A DNA stretch of 64,000 bases. Origin: Indolivaga alginatilytica. GTDB taxonomy: Bacteria > Bacteroidota > Bacteroidia > Bacteroidales > Dysgonomonadaceae. Shown in pieces: positions 49,664-58,680 of the stretch. The translations under genes and the position numbers were made by a program. A model generated the notes under the pieces. It searched no databases. It was given only the letters and a program-made list of their open reading frames with translations, and was not told the DNA's origin. Location of the stretch: assembly GCF_003201355.1 (NCBI RefSeq), contig NZ_QICL01000002.1, forward strand, positions 62,001 through 126,000. The letters are read 5' to 3'. The first letter of the stretch is position 1. Each line of letters starts with the position of its first letter.

Positions 49664-50920
49664 ATGTTTGATTTTGATTCATTAAGAGAGATTGGTGCCA
49701 CTATCAGTAAGAATAAACTCCGTACTTTTTTGACGGGCTTTTCTATTGCGTGGGGTATCTTCATGCTGATTGTATTGCTGGGTGCGGGCAATGGTTTGAA
49801 AAACGGGATAACTGCTAATTTTTCGAACCGGGCAAAAAATGCAGTAAGTGTTGGGACAGGATATGTTTCGATGCCTTACAAAGGTTTGCCGGTAGACCGA
49901 CAAGTTAAATTTGATAATAAGGACTATGACTTATTACGAAATAAAATCCCCGAAGTAGATTATGTATCGGCTCAGATAGAACGCAGATCAACTATTTCTT
50001 TTAATAAAGAATATGGTTCGTGGGGGATGAACGGAGTATATCCCGATGCTGCTTATATCGGTAACATCGATATGTCGACAGGAACGGGACGGTTTATCAA
50101 CCAGATAGATATGGATCAGAAACGAAAAGTAATCGTCATTAATACCGAGATGCAGGAAGTTCTTTTTAAAGGAGAAGATCCTTTGGGTAAGTATGTTACA
50201 GCAGATGGGATTGCTTATCAGGTGGTAGGTGTATATAAAGACGAAAGCGGACGTACGAATATTCCCTCTTTTGTTCCCTTCTCAACAGCTCAAAGCCTCT
50301 ATGGTAAAGGCTACAATGTGGATAGACTCGATTTTACAGTAAAAGGGATTAAGACGATGCCCGAGAATGAAGCTTTTATTAAAAGGTTGAGAGAGAAACT
50401 GGGAGCTTTGCATAATTTTGATCCCGAAGATAAATCGGCAATATGGATATGGAATACAGCAGAAGAGGCAGTTCAAACTGAGGCTATATTTGGCGGGATA
50501 ACCATGTTTATATGGGTTGTAGGTATTGCTTCGCTTATTGCAGGGATTGTAGGTGTCGGTAACATTATGCTTATAACCGTAAAAGAAAGAACCCGTGAGT
50601 TTGGAATCAGAAAAGCGATCGGAGCAAATCCGTATTCTATATTGAAGCTGGTATTATTGGAGTCGATAATTATAACTACTGCATTTGGATACATCGGAAT
50701 GGTAGTCGGCGTCGGGCTTACCGAATTGATAAGTGAAGGAATGAGGATAGCTCCTGCTTCGACGGAAGGAGGTCCCAGTGTCTTTAAAGACCCTACTGTC
50801 GACTTGGGTATTGTTTTAGCAGCCACCTTGGTTCTGATAGTATCGGGGGTGTTTGCAGGATATATTCCGGCTAAGAAAGCGGTAAGTATCAGTCCTATCG
50901 AAGCTATGCGTTCCGAATAA
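49664..50920 (+). CDS. MacB-like ABC permease, first copy
   Basis: A 418-residue permease: N-terminal helix (about residues 20-45, LTGFSIAWGIFMLIVLLGAG), periplasmic MacB-core domain to about 275, then three membrane helices (about 285-310, 330-360, 385-405) and the end GYIPAKKAVSISPIEAMRSE. Characteristic cytoplasmic loop: TVKERTREFGIRKAIGAN. It pairs with the next gene, a paralogue of the same length, so the exporter is probably a heterodimer. Its stop codon TAA coincides with the end of a dispersed repeat copy. Confidence 0.94.
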   Translation: MFDFDSLREIGATISKNKLRTFLTGFSIAWGIFMLIVLLGAGNGLKNGITANFSNRAKNAVSVGTGYVSMPYKGLPVDRQVKFDNKDYDLLRNKIPEVDYVSAQIERRSTISFNKEYGSWGMNGVYPDAAYIGNIDMSTGTGRFINQIDMDQKRKVIVINTEMQEVLFKGEDPLGKYVTADGIAYQVVGVYKDESGRTNIPSFVPFSTAQSLYGKGYNVDRLDFTVKGIKTMPENEAFIKRLREKLGALHNFDPEDKSAIWIWNTAEEAVQTEAIFGGITMFIWVVGIASLIAGIVGVGNIMLITVKERTREFGIRKAIGANPYSILKLVLLESIIITTAFGYIGMVVGVGLTELISEGMRIAPASTEGGPSVFKDPTVDLGIVLAATLVLIVSGVFAGYIPAKKAVSISPIEAMRSE

Positions 50921-50980
50921 GACCGCAGACGTTTTTTGCTTTCGAAGTATGGCAGTAATAGACAGATATAATACTAGTAG
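50918..50980 (-). repeat. Dispersed palindromic repeat, copy h (diverged)
   Basis: On the plus strand TAAGACCGCAGACG then TTTTTTGCTTTCGAAGTATG, aligning with copy b. The palindrome is broken (GACC instead of GGTC). The leading TAA is the stop codon of the first permease. Confidence 0.6.
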
Positions 50981-51032
50981 GATGCCATACAGACATCACT
51001 AATTGCTTAAAAACAAAAAGAAATAGTAGACT

Positions 51033-52289
51033 ATGTTCGATTTAGATAAGTGGCAGGAAATATGGAGCACCATCACCGCAAATAAAATGCGAAGCGTGAT
51101 GACCGGCTTTGGAGTCTTTTGGGGGATTTTTATGTTGGTTTTCCTGATAGGTGCAGGTAATGCTCTCGAAGGAGGAATGGAGCAAAACATAAAGGGATTT
51201 GCCCGAAATTCGGGATTCTTCTGGACAAATGCAACCAGCGAACCTTATAAGGGTTACAGGAAAGGGCGTTCATGGAATATGAATAATCGTGACCTTGAAA
51301 TAATAAGGCAAAAGGCTACGGCTCTTGAGTATATTTCGCCCATGTTATTTGGCGGAAGTTCTTCCAAAAATGTTGTGATAGGTCGTAAATCGACCTCTGC
51401 TCAGGTGATGGGGGTTTATCCCGATCAGTTCAAAATACAAACTCAGACTATAATAAGAGGTCGCTTATTTAATGATCTGGATATTCGAAAAGTCAGCAAA
51501 GTCGCTTTAATAGGTAAAACTGTTGCCGAAAACTTATTTGATAGCGGACAAAACCCTATAGGCGCCTATATCCGTGTGAATGGTATATATTTTCAGGTAG
51601 TGGGCGTTATTCGCCCCAATTCTAAAGCTCAGATCGGTGCAGATGCCGAGACCTCTGTCTTTATACCATTCTCTACTATGCAGAAAGCATTTAACCAAGG
51701 TGATATTATTCACTTTATGGGTGCTACAGCCAAGCCGGGAGTGCCTGTATCCGTTTTAGAAGATCAGATTAAAACAATCTTGAAAACAAATCACAGTATA
51801 GCCCCCAATGATGACAAGGCTGCCCGAAGTGTTAATGTTGAAAAGGAATTTCAAACCTTTGCAAATTTGTTTTTGGGTATACGATCGCTTATCTGGATCG
51901 TAGGGCTAGGATCATTACTCTCGGGAATTATCGGAGTTAGTAATATTATGCTTGTTACGGTGCGTGAGCGAACCCGCGAGATTGGGGTACGCCGTGCTTT
52001 AGGGGCAAAACCAATGGCAATTGTTTCTCAAATTGTGAGTGAAAGTTTTGTATTGACTTTTATTGCAGGGTTTGCGGGCTTATTCTTTGGCGTAGTTATT
52101 CTGGAGATGATAAGTACGGCAATGAGGGGAGGAGCCAGTGAAGATATGTTCTTTATCCCTCCTTTTATATCTTTCGGAACAGCCATTATCTCGATGACCA
52201 TACTTATCTCTTCGGGTTTGTTTGCAGGGCTGATACCGGCTTTACGGGCTTTGAGTATTAAAGCGATTGATGCAATACGTGAAGAGTAA
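51033..52289 (+). CDS. MacB-like ABC permease, second copy
   Basis: Paralogue of the preceding permease, with identical length (418) and topology: N-terminal helix with MTGFGVFWGIFMLVFLIGAG, MacB-core periplasmic domain, three C-terminal helices and the end LIPALRALSIKAIDAIREE. The cytoplasmic loop TVRERTREIGVRRALGAK is again present. The two permeases have clearly diverged in the periplasmic part, which suits distinct roles in one heterodimeric channel. The adaptor gene follows after a 70-base spacer containing a dispersed repeat. Confidence 0.94.
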   Translation: MFDLDKWQEIWSTITANKMRSVMTGFGVFWGIFMLVFLIGAGNALEGGMEQNIKGFARNSGFFWTNATSEPYKGYRKGRSWNMNNRDLEIIRQKATALEYISPMLFGGSSSKNVVIGRKSTSAQVMGVYPDQFKIQTQTIIRGRLFNDLDIRKVSKVALIGKTVAENLFDSGQNPIGAYIRVNGIYFQVVGVIRPNSKAQIGADAETSVFIPFSTMQKAFNQGDIIHFMGATAKPGVPVSVLEDQIKTILKTNHSIAPNDDKAARSVNVEKEFQTFANLFLGIRSLIWIVGLGSLLSGIIGVSNIMLVTVRERTREIGVRRALGAKPMAIVSQIVSESFVLTFIAGFAGLFFGVVILEMISTAMRGGASEDMFFIPPFISFGTAIISMTILISSGLFAGLIPALRALSIKAIDAIREE

Positions 52290-52295
52290 ATAACT

Positions 52296-52332
52296 AAATA
52301 TACCGATACAGAAAAACAGGTCTGCGACCTTA
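52296..52332 (+). repeat. Dispersed palindromic repeat, copy i (short)
   Basis: ATACCGATACAGAAAAAC then AGGTCTGCGACCTTA. The left part is reduced, the palindrome is intact. It ends 27 nt before the adaptor start codon. Confidence 0.75.
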
Positions 52333-52359
52333 AAAGCAAAAAATAAACATCAAATAAAT

Positions 52360-53514
52360 ATGGAAAGTAGCGCAAAAAAGAAAAGTCCTGTGAAGAAAAT
52401 CTTCAGTATAATTGGAGTAGTTCTTATAGCAGTTGTAGTTGTTGGTATTTTTGTTTTCCTGTGGAAAAAAAGCCAACCCAAAGAAGTTATCTATGAAATT
52501 GTAGAAGTTGTCGAGGGTGATATTGAGAATGCAACTGTTGCAACAGGAAAGGTTTCTCCCCGTGACGAAGTTCTTATCAAACCACAAATTGCAGGTATCA
52601 TAGAAACCGTTTTAAAGGAGGCAGGCGATTTTGTAAAAGCAGGCGAAGTAATTGCTACCATACAGGTTGTTCCCGAGTCTGCTCAGTTGAGTGGTGCCGA
52701 ATCGCAACTGAATATTGCAAAGATTAATTTGAATTTATCCAGTGCAGATTACAATCGTCAAAAACAATTATTCGACAAAGGAGTAATTGCTAAAGAGGAG
52801 ATGGATAAAGCTGAGGCAGATTACAAAAAGGCACAAGAAGATGCCGAGAATGCAAAAGATAATCTGGATATTATACGTACGGGAGTTTCTAAGAAAACGG
52901 CAAAATATAGTAATACTCAGATTCGTTCTACGATAGACGGTATGATTCTGGATATCCCTGTAAAAGTAGGTAACTCAGTAATCCAATCTAATAATTTCAA
53001 TGAAGGAACTACTATTGCTACAGTTGCAAACATGAGCGATATGATTTTTATCGGTAAGGTCGATGAAACAGAGGTAGGACGTATACATACCGGAATGCCT
53101 ATTAAATTGTCGATTGGAGCTATTGATAATAAGAAATTTGATGCATCGCTTGAGTATGTTGCACCTAAAGGTGTTGAAGAAAACGGAGCAATCCTTTTCG
53201 AGATTAAAGCAGCTGCCCAAATTACGGATACTATAAGTATACGTGCAGGTTACAGTGCTAATGCCCAGATTATTGTGGCTAATGCAAAAGGTGTATTAAC
53301 AGTGCCCGAGAGTACGGTGTCTTTCAGTAACGATTCTGCATTTGTCTATATCCTTAAAGAAGAAACTCCGAAACAAGTATTTGATAAACAATTTATAAAA
53401 GTAGGATTATCGAACGGTATCAATATCGAAGTTAAATCGGGGTTGACCAAAGGTCAGAAGATAAGAGGTAACGAAGTAGATGAGAAAGCACCTAAGCCCG
53501 AACAACCTAAGTAA
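52360..53514 (+). CDS. Periplasmic adaptor of tripartite exporter (HlyD/MacA type)
   Basis: A 384-residue membrane-fusion protein. N-terminal helix anchors it in the inner membrane (about residues 14-33, IIGVVLIAVVVVGIFVFLW). The biotinyl-lipoyl half-motifs (KPQIAGIIETVLKEAGDFVK and RSTIDGMILDIPVKVGN) flank a coiled-coil hairpin of about 65 residues (about 110-180), followed by beta-barrel and membrane-proximal domains and a Lys/Pro-rich tail. It bridges the two permeases and the TolC-like protein encoded on either side. The adaptor type matches MacA. The substrate of the pump is unknown. Confidence 0.94.
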   Translation: MESSAKKKSPVKKIFSIIGVVLIAVVVVGIFVFLWKKSQPKEVIYEIVEVVEGDIENATVATGKVSPRDEVLIKPQIAGIIETVLKEAGDFVKAGEVIATIQVVPESAQLSGAESQLNIAKINLNLSSADYNRQKQLFDKGVIAKEEMDKAEADYKKAQEDAENAKDNLDIIRTGVSKKTAKYSNTQIRSTIDGMILDIPVKVGNSVIQSNNFNEGTTIATVANMSDMIFIGKVDETEVGRIHTGMPIKLSIGAIDNKKFDASLEYVAPKGVEENGAILFEIKAAAQITDTISIRAGYSANAQIIVANAKGVLTVPESTVSFSNDSAFVYILKEETPKQVFDKQFIKVGLSNGINIEVKSGLTKGQKIRGNEVDEKAPKPEQPK

Positions 53515-53516
53515 CC

Positions 53517-53547
53517 GCTTTAAAGTAACAAAAAGGTCTTAGACCTT
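53517..53547 (+). repeat. Dispersed palindromic repeat, copy j (short)
   Basis: TTTAAAGTAACAAAA then AGGTCTTAGACCTTA, filling the spacer between the adaptor and the TolC-like gene. It ends 19 nt before the start codon. Confidence 0.75.
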
Positions 53548-53566
53548 AAAAATACGATATAACTCT

Positions 53567-54907
53567 ATGAAAAAATATATTATAGCTGTAAGTTGCCTAT
53601 TGTTGAGCTTTAGTATGCAAAGCCAATCGGCTTGGGATTTGAGGAAATGTATTGACTATGCCATTGAGCACAATATAGAAATAATGCAACAAGGTCTACA
53701 AGTTAAAGGAGCTGAAGTAGACTTGAATACTAGCAAGAACGCCCGATTGCCCGATTTGACGGGAGCTGCCGACCAAAGTTTTAGTTTTGGGCAGACTCGT
53801 AATGTAACTTCGGGTATTTACGAATCAAAAACAGCATCTATTACAAACTTCTCTTTTGCCACAAATACTCCTATTTTTACAGGATTCCGTATACAGAATC
53901 AAATAAAAGCAAATGAGTTGAGCTTATATGCTGCTATGGCAGGTTTGGATAAAGCTAAAGAAAATATGGAGTTGCAAATTACATCTTATTTTCTGGAGGT
54001 TCTATTTAAAAAAGAAATACTAAAGGTATTTAAAGAACAAGTATATCTAACCCAAAAGCAAGTTGATAGAACTTCTATTCTGGTAGAGACCGGTAAAGTT
54101 GCAGAGTCTCAGCTATATGATATAAAAGCCCAGCTTGCCAAAGACGAGCTGAATGTAACTACATCCGAAAATGATCTTCAACTCAGCTTGTTGAACTTAT
54201 CTCAGGCTCTAAATCTTCAGACTTTTGAAGGTTTTGATATTGAGGCTCCTAAATTGACCGAAACTTTAATGGTGGAGGATGTACTGGCAGGTTTAGTGAA
54301 GCCCGATGCGGTATACGATCAGGCGGTACAAACCAGACCTCATGTGAAAGAGGCTCAGTTTAATGTCGAAAGCTCTATGAAAGCCTTAAAAGTTGCTCAG
54401 GCGGGATATTGGCCAACACTTAGTTTTGGTGCATCTTATGGTAACGGGTTTAGCCATGTTTACGATTCATCAATTACTCAACTGTCTATTGGTAGTCAGC
54501 TGAGAGGCAATTATCGTATCGCTTTGGGTTTAAATTTAAATATTCCTATATTTGACAGGTTCGACACTCGCAATAAAGTACGTCAGGCTCGTTTGACTAT
54601 CGAAAATCAGCAGTTAATATTGGAGAATGTAAAACTGGCACTCTTTAAGGAAATACAGCAGGCATATCAGAATGCTACTGCGTCGCAAGCTAAGTTTATA
54701 TCCACAGAGAGAGCATACGAAGCTGCGGCAGAGTCATTCAAATATGCAGAGGAACGTTATCAGATAGGAAAAACCAGTGTGTTTGAGTATAATGAGGCCC
54801 AAACTAAGCTCATAACCACTAAATCGGAACAGATACAGGCTAAATATGACTTTGTATTCAGAAGTAAAATATTAGACTTCTATCAGGGAAGAGAGATCAC
54901 TATGTAG
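53567..54907 (+). CDS. TolC-family outer membrane efflux protein
   Basis: A 446-residue outer-membrane channel, last gene of the exporter operon. Signal peptide ends MQSQS (about residue 21), then WDLRKCIDYAIEHNIEIMQQ, the usual start of OEP domains. Two structural repeats of long helices follow, with beta strands LPDLTGAADQSFSFG and the equivalent YWPTLSFGASYGNGFS, and the end KYDFVFRSKILDFYQG. The 446 residues suit trimeric TolC-like channels. It completes an ATPase, two permeases, adaptor and outer-membrane channel set that could export a peptide, lipid or antibiotic across both membranes. Confidence 0.95.
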   Translation: MKKYIIAVSCLLLSFSMQSQSAWDLRKCIDYAIEHNIEIMQQGLQVKGAEVDLNTSKNARLPDLTGAADQSFSFGQTRNVTSGIYESKTASITNFSFATNTPIFTGFRIQNQIKANELSLYAAMAGLDKAKENMELQITSYFLEVLFKKEILKVFKEQVYLTQKQVDRTSILVETGKVAESQLYDIKAQLAKDELNVTTSENDLQLSLLNLSQALNLQTFEGFDIEAPKLTETLMVEDVLAGLVKPDAVYDQAVQTRPHVKEAQFNVESSMKALKVAQAGYWPTLSFGASYGNGFSHVYDSSITQLSIGSQLRGNYRIALGLNLNIPIFDRFDTRNKVRQARLTIENQQLILENVKLALFKEIQQAYQNATASQAKFISTERAYEAAAESFKYAEERYQIGKTSVFEYNEAQTKLITTKSEQIQAKYDFVFRSKILDFYQGREITM

Positions 54908-54933
54908 TATATGTTAGTAATGATTGCAAAATA

Positions 54934-54967
54934 AATAAGGCTACCCGAGGGTAGCCTTATTTATTTT
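54934..54967. terminator. Bidirectional terminator between exporter and TPR lipoprotein
   Basis: Stem AAATAAGGCTAC / GTAGCCTTATTT with a CCGAG loop region, T-rich on both sides, between convergent genes. Confidence 0.88.
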
Positions 54968-54998
54968 ATAGCCAATAATAAAGAACTTTATTATTACA

Positions 54999-56696
54999 TT
55001 ATTTAAACAAGAAAGATGCTGTTGTATTGTTTACAAACTTGGCAAATTCCAGATCGTAGATTGCATTTTGTTTCAAAGAAGGGTCAACCTCAAATGCTGC
55101 ACCTAAGTGTTGTGCTACACCGGTTGCATCATTTGTACGGGCAGCTACTATTGCTTCCAGGTAATGAGTCATGCCGTCTTTGTTGCTGATACTCTTCAAG
55201 GTTTGTTCTGCCTGATTGTAATTCTTAGTCAATATTTGAGCTAAAGCCGCATTGTTCGATTTTGTGTCACCAAATGCTTGAATAGCTTTATTATAGTCAC
55301 CTTTTTTTAGATATAACAAACCAAGAGCTTCATTTGAAGTATTTGCTTGCGATCCGTTAGCAATCAATTGCTCGGCTTTAGCGATATCTCCATCTGCCAT
55401 AGCTAACAAACCAAGATTCATGTTTGGTTCGGGAGCTCTATTATTTATTTGTTGAGCTTTAATAAATGCTTTTTGAGCAGCATCTATCTGACCGTTTGCA
55501 AAATAGAAAGCACCCAAGTTGTTCCAGCCTCTGTAATCTGTAGGGAATCTTTGAGTCACAACAGTATATATTCTTTCTTGAGGTGTGCCTGCTAATGTTG
55601 CAGTATACAGTAATTCGTTTGCAGTCAAAGTAGATGGATTTGTATTGAATGCTTGTATCAGCTCACTGTCGGTTCTTCCCACTGTTTCAACATTGGCAAC
55701 CAAACGTGAACGTCTCAATTGAGGAAGTATAGTTTCTGCAAGATCTTTATAGATCACAGAGATGTTTTTAATCTCACGTTCTCTATCTGCAGGATCAGTA
55801 TACATCGAAAGTACACGCAATACAAGGTCTTTATCCTGAAGGCTTGATGCTTCTACCAGTTTCTTGAAACCTTCCCAGTCTTGAGCTGTATAATTTGCGT
55901 ATACATTTGTATTCACATTGTCTTTCTTGAATTCTTTATTCAAATATCCGGTCGTGTTTTTTTCACGTTGTGCTGCTAATTTAGAGTTTAACTCGTAACC
56001 TCCGTCGGGAGATGCATAAGCAAGAACTTCTACATTCACGTTTTGTCTTGGATTATTATCGGCACTTTTTACTAAACTTTTCCATGCTGCAAGATTGTTA
56101 GAGTTCAATTCGCTTGATCTAAGTTCAGCTTGTTGGATAAGGAAAAGAATATTAGCATCATAAGCGTCTTTTATTAATTTTTGGAAATCATCCGGAGCAT
56201 CTGCCGGAGTATTTGTCAAAGCATTTGCCAGTGCTGCTGTTGTAATTAGTCCTTCTGCAATTTTTACGTCAGGAAGAGTGACCGGTTTGTTTTTGACAAG
56301 AGTTGTAAATCGTAAATAGAGTGCAGGGTTAGCCATTTCCGGATCGTAATCGAACTCAGATTTGATTGTAAAAGGGGCGCCTTGTTTTTGAAGGACAACA
56401 ATGCCATTTCCTGCTATATTTTCGCCTTGATAAGTAACAGGTGTACCTAATTGTTCTGAAACTCCCCACTTCAATACCGGTGTAATAATTATTTCGGCAT
56501 TCTTGTTGAACCATTTTTCAGGAAATTTGCCATTTACAGTTGCCGGGATTTTAGAGCCTTGAACTTCTAACGGACTAGGTGTTACACTGAAAAGTGATGG
56601 CGAGAGGGGTGTTAATTTGCTACTACACGACACTAAAATGATGGCAAATAATGCAATCATAGTAGACCGAAATAGAATTTCAACCTTGTTTTTCAT
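54999..56696 (-). CDS. Lipoprotein with OmpA-like segment and TPR repeats
   Basis: A 565-residue lipoprotein (lipobox ILVSC, Cys 24). The N-terminal half is beta-rich (about 30-145), followed by an OmpA/MotB-like segment at about 220-260 (NVEVLAYASPDGGYELNSKL and AAQREKNTTGYL), which in true OmpA domains contacts peptidoglycan. The C-terminal third contains TPR units: YRGWNNLGAFYFANGQIDAA, APEPNMNLGLLAMADGDIAK and others to about 500. Similar TPR/OmpA-like lipoproteins exist in Bacteroidales, but I cannot name a function; a periplasmic scaffold on the cell wall is plausible. It is transcribed alone. Confidence 0.85.
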   Translation of the reverse strand: MKNKVEILFRSTMIALFAIILVSCSSKLTPLSPSLFSVTPSPLEVQGSKIPATVNGKFPEKWFNKNAEIIITPVLKWGVSEQLGTPVTYQGENIAGNGIVVLQKQGAPFTIKSEFDYDPEMANPALYLRFTTLVKNKPVTLPDVKIAEGLITTAALANALTNTPADAPDDFQKLIKDAYDANILFLIQQAELRSSELNSNNLAAWKSLVKSADNNPRQNVNVEVLAYASPDGGYELNSKLAAQREKNTTGYLNKEFKKDNVNTNVYANYTAQDWEGFKKLVEASSLQDKDLVLRVLSMYTDPADREREIKNISVIYKDLAETILPQLRRSRLVANVETVGRTDSELIQAFNTNPSTLTANELLYTATLAGTPQERIYTVVTQRFPTDYRGWNNLGAFYFANGQIDAAQKAFIKAQQINNRAPEPNMNLGLLAMADGDIAKAEQLIANGSQANTSNEALGLLYLKKGDYNKAIQAFGDTKSNNAALAQILTKNYNQAEQTLKSISNKDGMTHYLEAIVAARTNDATGVAQHLGAAFEVDPSLKQNAIYDLEFAKFVNNTTASFLFK

Positions 56697-56801
56697 GTCT
56701 TTTGTTCTTTTATAATTAATTTTAGTTCATATTTATATAATAACGCATCATATGCATTACTTGTTTACTAAAGATACGAATAAATATATTAATCTATAAC
56801 A

Positions 56802-57599
56802 ATGGCTGTAATTAATTTCGAATACCTAAAAGATTTTTTAGATCAGAAGGTTCTACTGTATAATCGTCCTCAATTCATAGACAATGACCCTATTTGTATT
56901 CCGCATGCTTATTGTAAACGCGAAGATATAGAAATTATGGGATTTTTCGCTGCTATTTTTGCCTGGGGGCAACGCCCAACTATCATAAAAAAATGTAAAG
57001 AACTTTCACAGCGTATGGATAATGCGCCATATGAGTTTATTACAGAGCACGAAAATAAGGACTTAAAGCAATTACTGGGATTTAAACATCGCACATTTAA
57101 TGATACGGATCTTTTGTATTGTATCGATTTTTTCAAAAGACATTATTCTGTATATTCGACTTTAGAAAGTGCATTTTTTCCCAGACAGGATATGACTGTA
57201 GAGCAGGGGTTGAATCATTTTCAGAATTCTTTTTTTGATGCACCTGATGCACCTTCCCGTACACGTAAGCATATCCCTAATCCTTCTCGGAAATCGGCTT
57301 GTAAAAGATTAAATATGTATTTACGTTGGATGGTCAGAGATGATGAGCAGGGTGTTGATTTCGGATTGTGGAAAACTATCCGCCCCAAAGATCTGATTTG
57401 TCCTTTAGATTTACATGTAGAACGTACTGCCAAGAAAATAGGGTTGCTGTCTCGCGATAAGCCTGATTGGGCTGCAGCAATGGAACTCACTGAAAATTTG
57501 AGGTTATTGGATGCAAATGATCCGGTTAAATATGATTTTGCATTGTTTGGTATTTCAATCGAAGAAAAGTGTGTGATGGATATGAGTCCTAAATCTTAA
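56802..57599 (+). CDS. TIGR02757 family protein (DUF2400)
   Basis: A 265-residue cytoplasmic protein of the TIGR02757/DUF2400 family, conserved in Bacteroidetes and some other phyla but without known biochemical function. Visible family blocks: LYNRPQFIDNDPICIPHAYC, DIEIMGFFAAIFAWGQRPTI, the helical middle, and RLNMYLRWMVRDDEQGVDFG with RPKDLICPLDLHVERTA, which resembles helix-hairpin-helix DNA glycosylases of the EndoIII type, though I see no Fe-S cysteines. The C-terminus KYDFALFGISIEEKC is typical. It stands alone between convergent and divergent neighbours. Confidence 0.9.
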   Translation: MAVINFEYLKDFLDQKVLLYNRPQFIDNDPICIPHAYCKREDIEIMGFFAAIFAWGQRPTIIKKCKELSQRMDNAPYEFITEHENKDLKQLLGFKHRTFNDTDLLYCIDFFKRHYSVYSTLESAFFPRQDMTVEQGLNHFQNSFFDAPDAPSRTRKHIPNPSRKSACKRLNMYLRWMVRDDEQGVDFGLWKTIRPKDLICPLDLHVERTAKKIGLLSRDKPDWAAAMELTENLRLLDANDPVKYDFALFGISIEEKCVMDMSPKS

Positions 57600-57667
57600 A
57601 TGTAATTATCTTGTCATTAAGCAGATTGGCGTTAATTTAAGGTTTCAGGCCATTTGTTGCATACTCT

Positions 57668-58465
57668 TTATTTAAATACTTTGACTAGCACTTTTACAAG
57701 AAATGTAAATACACGATTTTTTTTCATCACATCGACAATGTATTTGTAATCGCTCATTTCATGAAAGTGTTCATAATCACTCTGTATTGATCTAGGGATG
57801 TACTCATCTAAAACAAGAGTCCTTTCATTCTTGTGGGTTGCTGTTAATTCAGGGTTTGTGCTCAGTCCGTTCCATTCGAAAAGAACAATATCAACATCAA
57901 TAAATAGGGGTTGTTCATTATGTAAACCTATTGTCTGAAGAAAAAACTTCCAGTCAGAGGTTATTTTTAAACTTTCGTCATATAAGCCGTAGGTGTCAAA
58001 CAAATCCCGACGGATGAAAGTTGCCTGATGTTTTATTGTACCCCAATAAAAGTCGAATAAAGTTAGGTTTCTGTTCAAACAGGGGACCTTTTGAGTATAA
58101 CTCCCAAAATCGTTAATCTGGTGTCCGTTAATAAAAGGGGCAGTATATGTTTGTGTCTCAAAAATATCTTTCAATACATTGTCATCGGCGAAAGTATCAG
58201 CAGAATTAAGAAAATAGCAGTAATCACCCGTTGATCGGTTGATTCCTTTGTTCATTGCATTAAATATACCAGTGTCTTTCTCACTGATCCAAAATGATAT
58301 CTTTGAAGAATATTGTTTTATAATATCTACACTATTGTCTGTTGAAGCGCCATCAATAATAATAAACTCATAATTAGTATAAGTTTGTTTAATAACGCTT
58401 TTGATAGTTTTCTCCAAACCATCTGCATTATTTCTGTTTACTGTTATGATCGATATTTTATTCAT
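57668..58465 (-). CDS. Glycosyltransferase family 2
   Basis: A 265-residue GT-A fold glycosyltransferase of the WcaA type. The N-terminus reads ISIITVNRNNADGLEKTIKS, then YTNYEFIIIDGASTDNSVDI, the nucleotide-sugar binding region, and SEKDTGIFNAMNKGINRSTG with YCYFLNSADTF in the acceptor/metal part, as in colanic-acid type enzymes. I start at ATG 58465 (MNKISI); the open frame 10 codons upstream would overlap the manC terminator. It lies downstream of mannose-1-phosphate guanylyltransferase, so a role in mannose- or fucose-containing surface glycans is possible, but the acceptor is unknown. Confidence 0.92.
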   Translation of the reverse strand: MNKISIITVNRNNADGLEKTIKSVIKQTYTNYEFIIIDGASTDNSVDIIKQYSSKISFWISEKDTGIFNAMNKGINRSTGDYCYFLNSADTFADDNVLKDIFETQTYTAPFINGHQINDFGSYTQKVPCLNRNLTLFDFYWGTIKHQATFIRRDLFDTYGLYDESLKITSDWKFFLQTIGLHNEQPLFIDVDIVLFEWNGLSTNPELTATHKNERTLVLDEYIPRSIQSDYEHFHEMSDYKYIVDVMKKNRVFTFLVKVLVKVFK

Positions 58466-58477
58466 TCTTGACAAAAT

Positions 58478-58508
58478 TAAAAAAAAAAGTGGCATTATTT
58501 GCCACTTT
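58478..58508 (-). terminator. Intrinsic terminator between manC and glycosyltransferase
   Basis: On the minus strand the perfect stem AAAGTGGCA / TGCCACTTT is followed by about ten Ts. It would end the manC transcript before the glycosyltransferase start. Confidence 0.88.
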
Positions 58509-58624
58509 CTTTATATATCGGTATGTCTTTGTCTATTAAGTAATGCAAAATGTTTATTGCTATATTTAAAACCAGTCATCAGTTTATAGGATTTGCCTAT
58601 TCGTAACTTGTCTGTTTACGACTT

Positions 58625-58680
58625 GTAACAGTTTGATTATGATTTTACTTGCCAAAGAAATAAGTAGGTTTACGACCTTA
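58625..58680 (+). repeat. Dispersed palindromic repeat, copy k (diverged)
   Basis: GATTTTACTTGCCAAAGAAA, then TAAGT, then AGGTTTACGACCTTA. The palindrome has one mismatch. The last three bases TTA are the stop codon (TAA) of manC on the minus strand. Confidence 0.7.
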
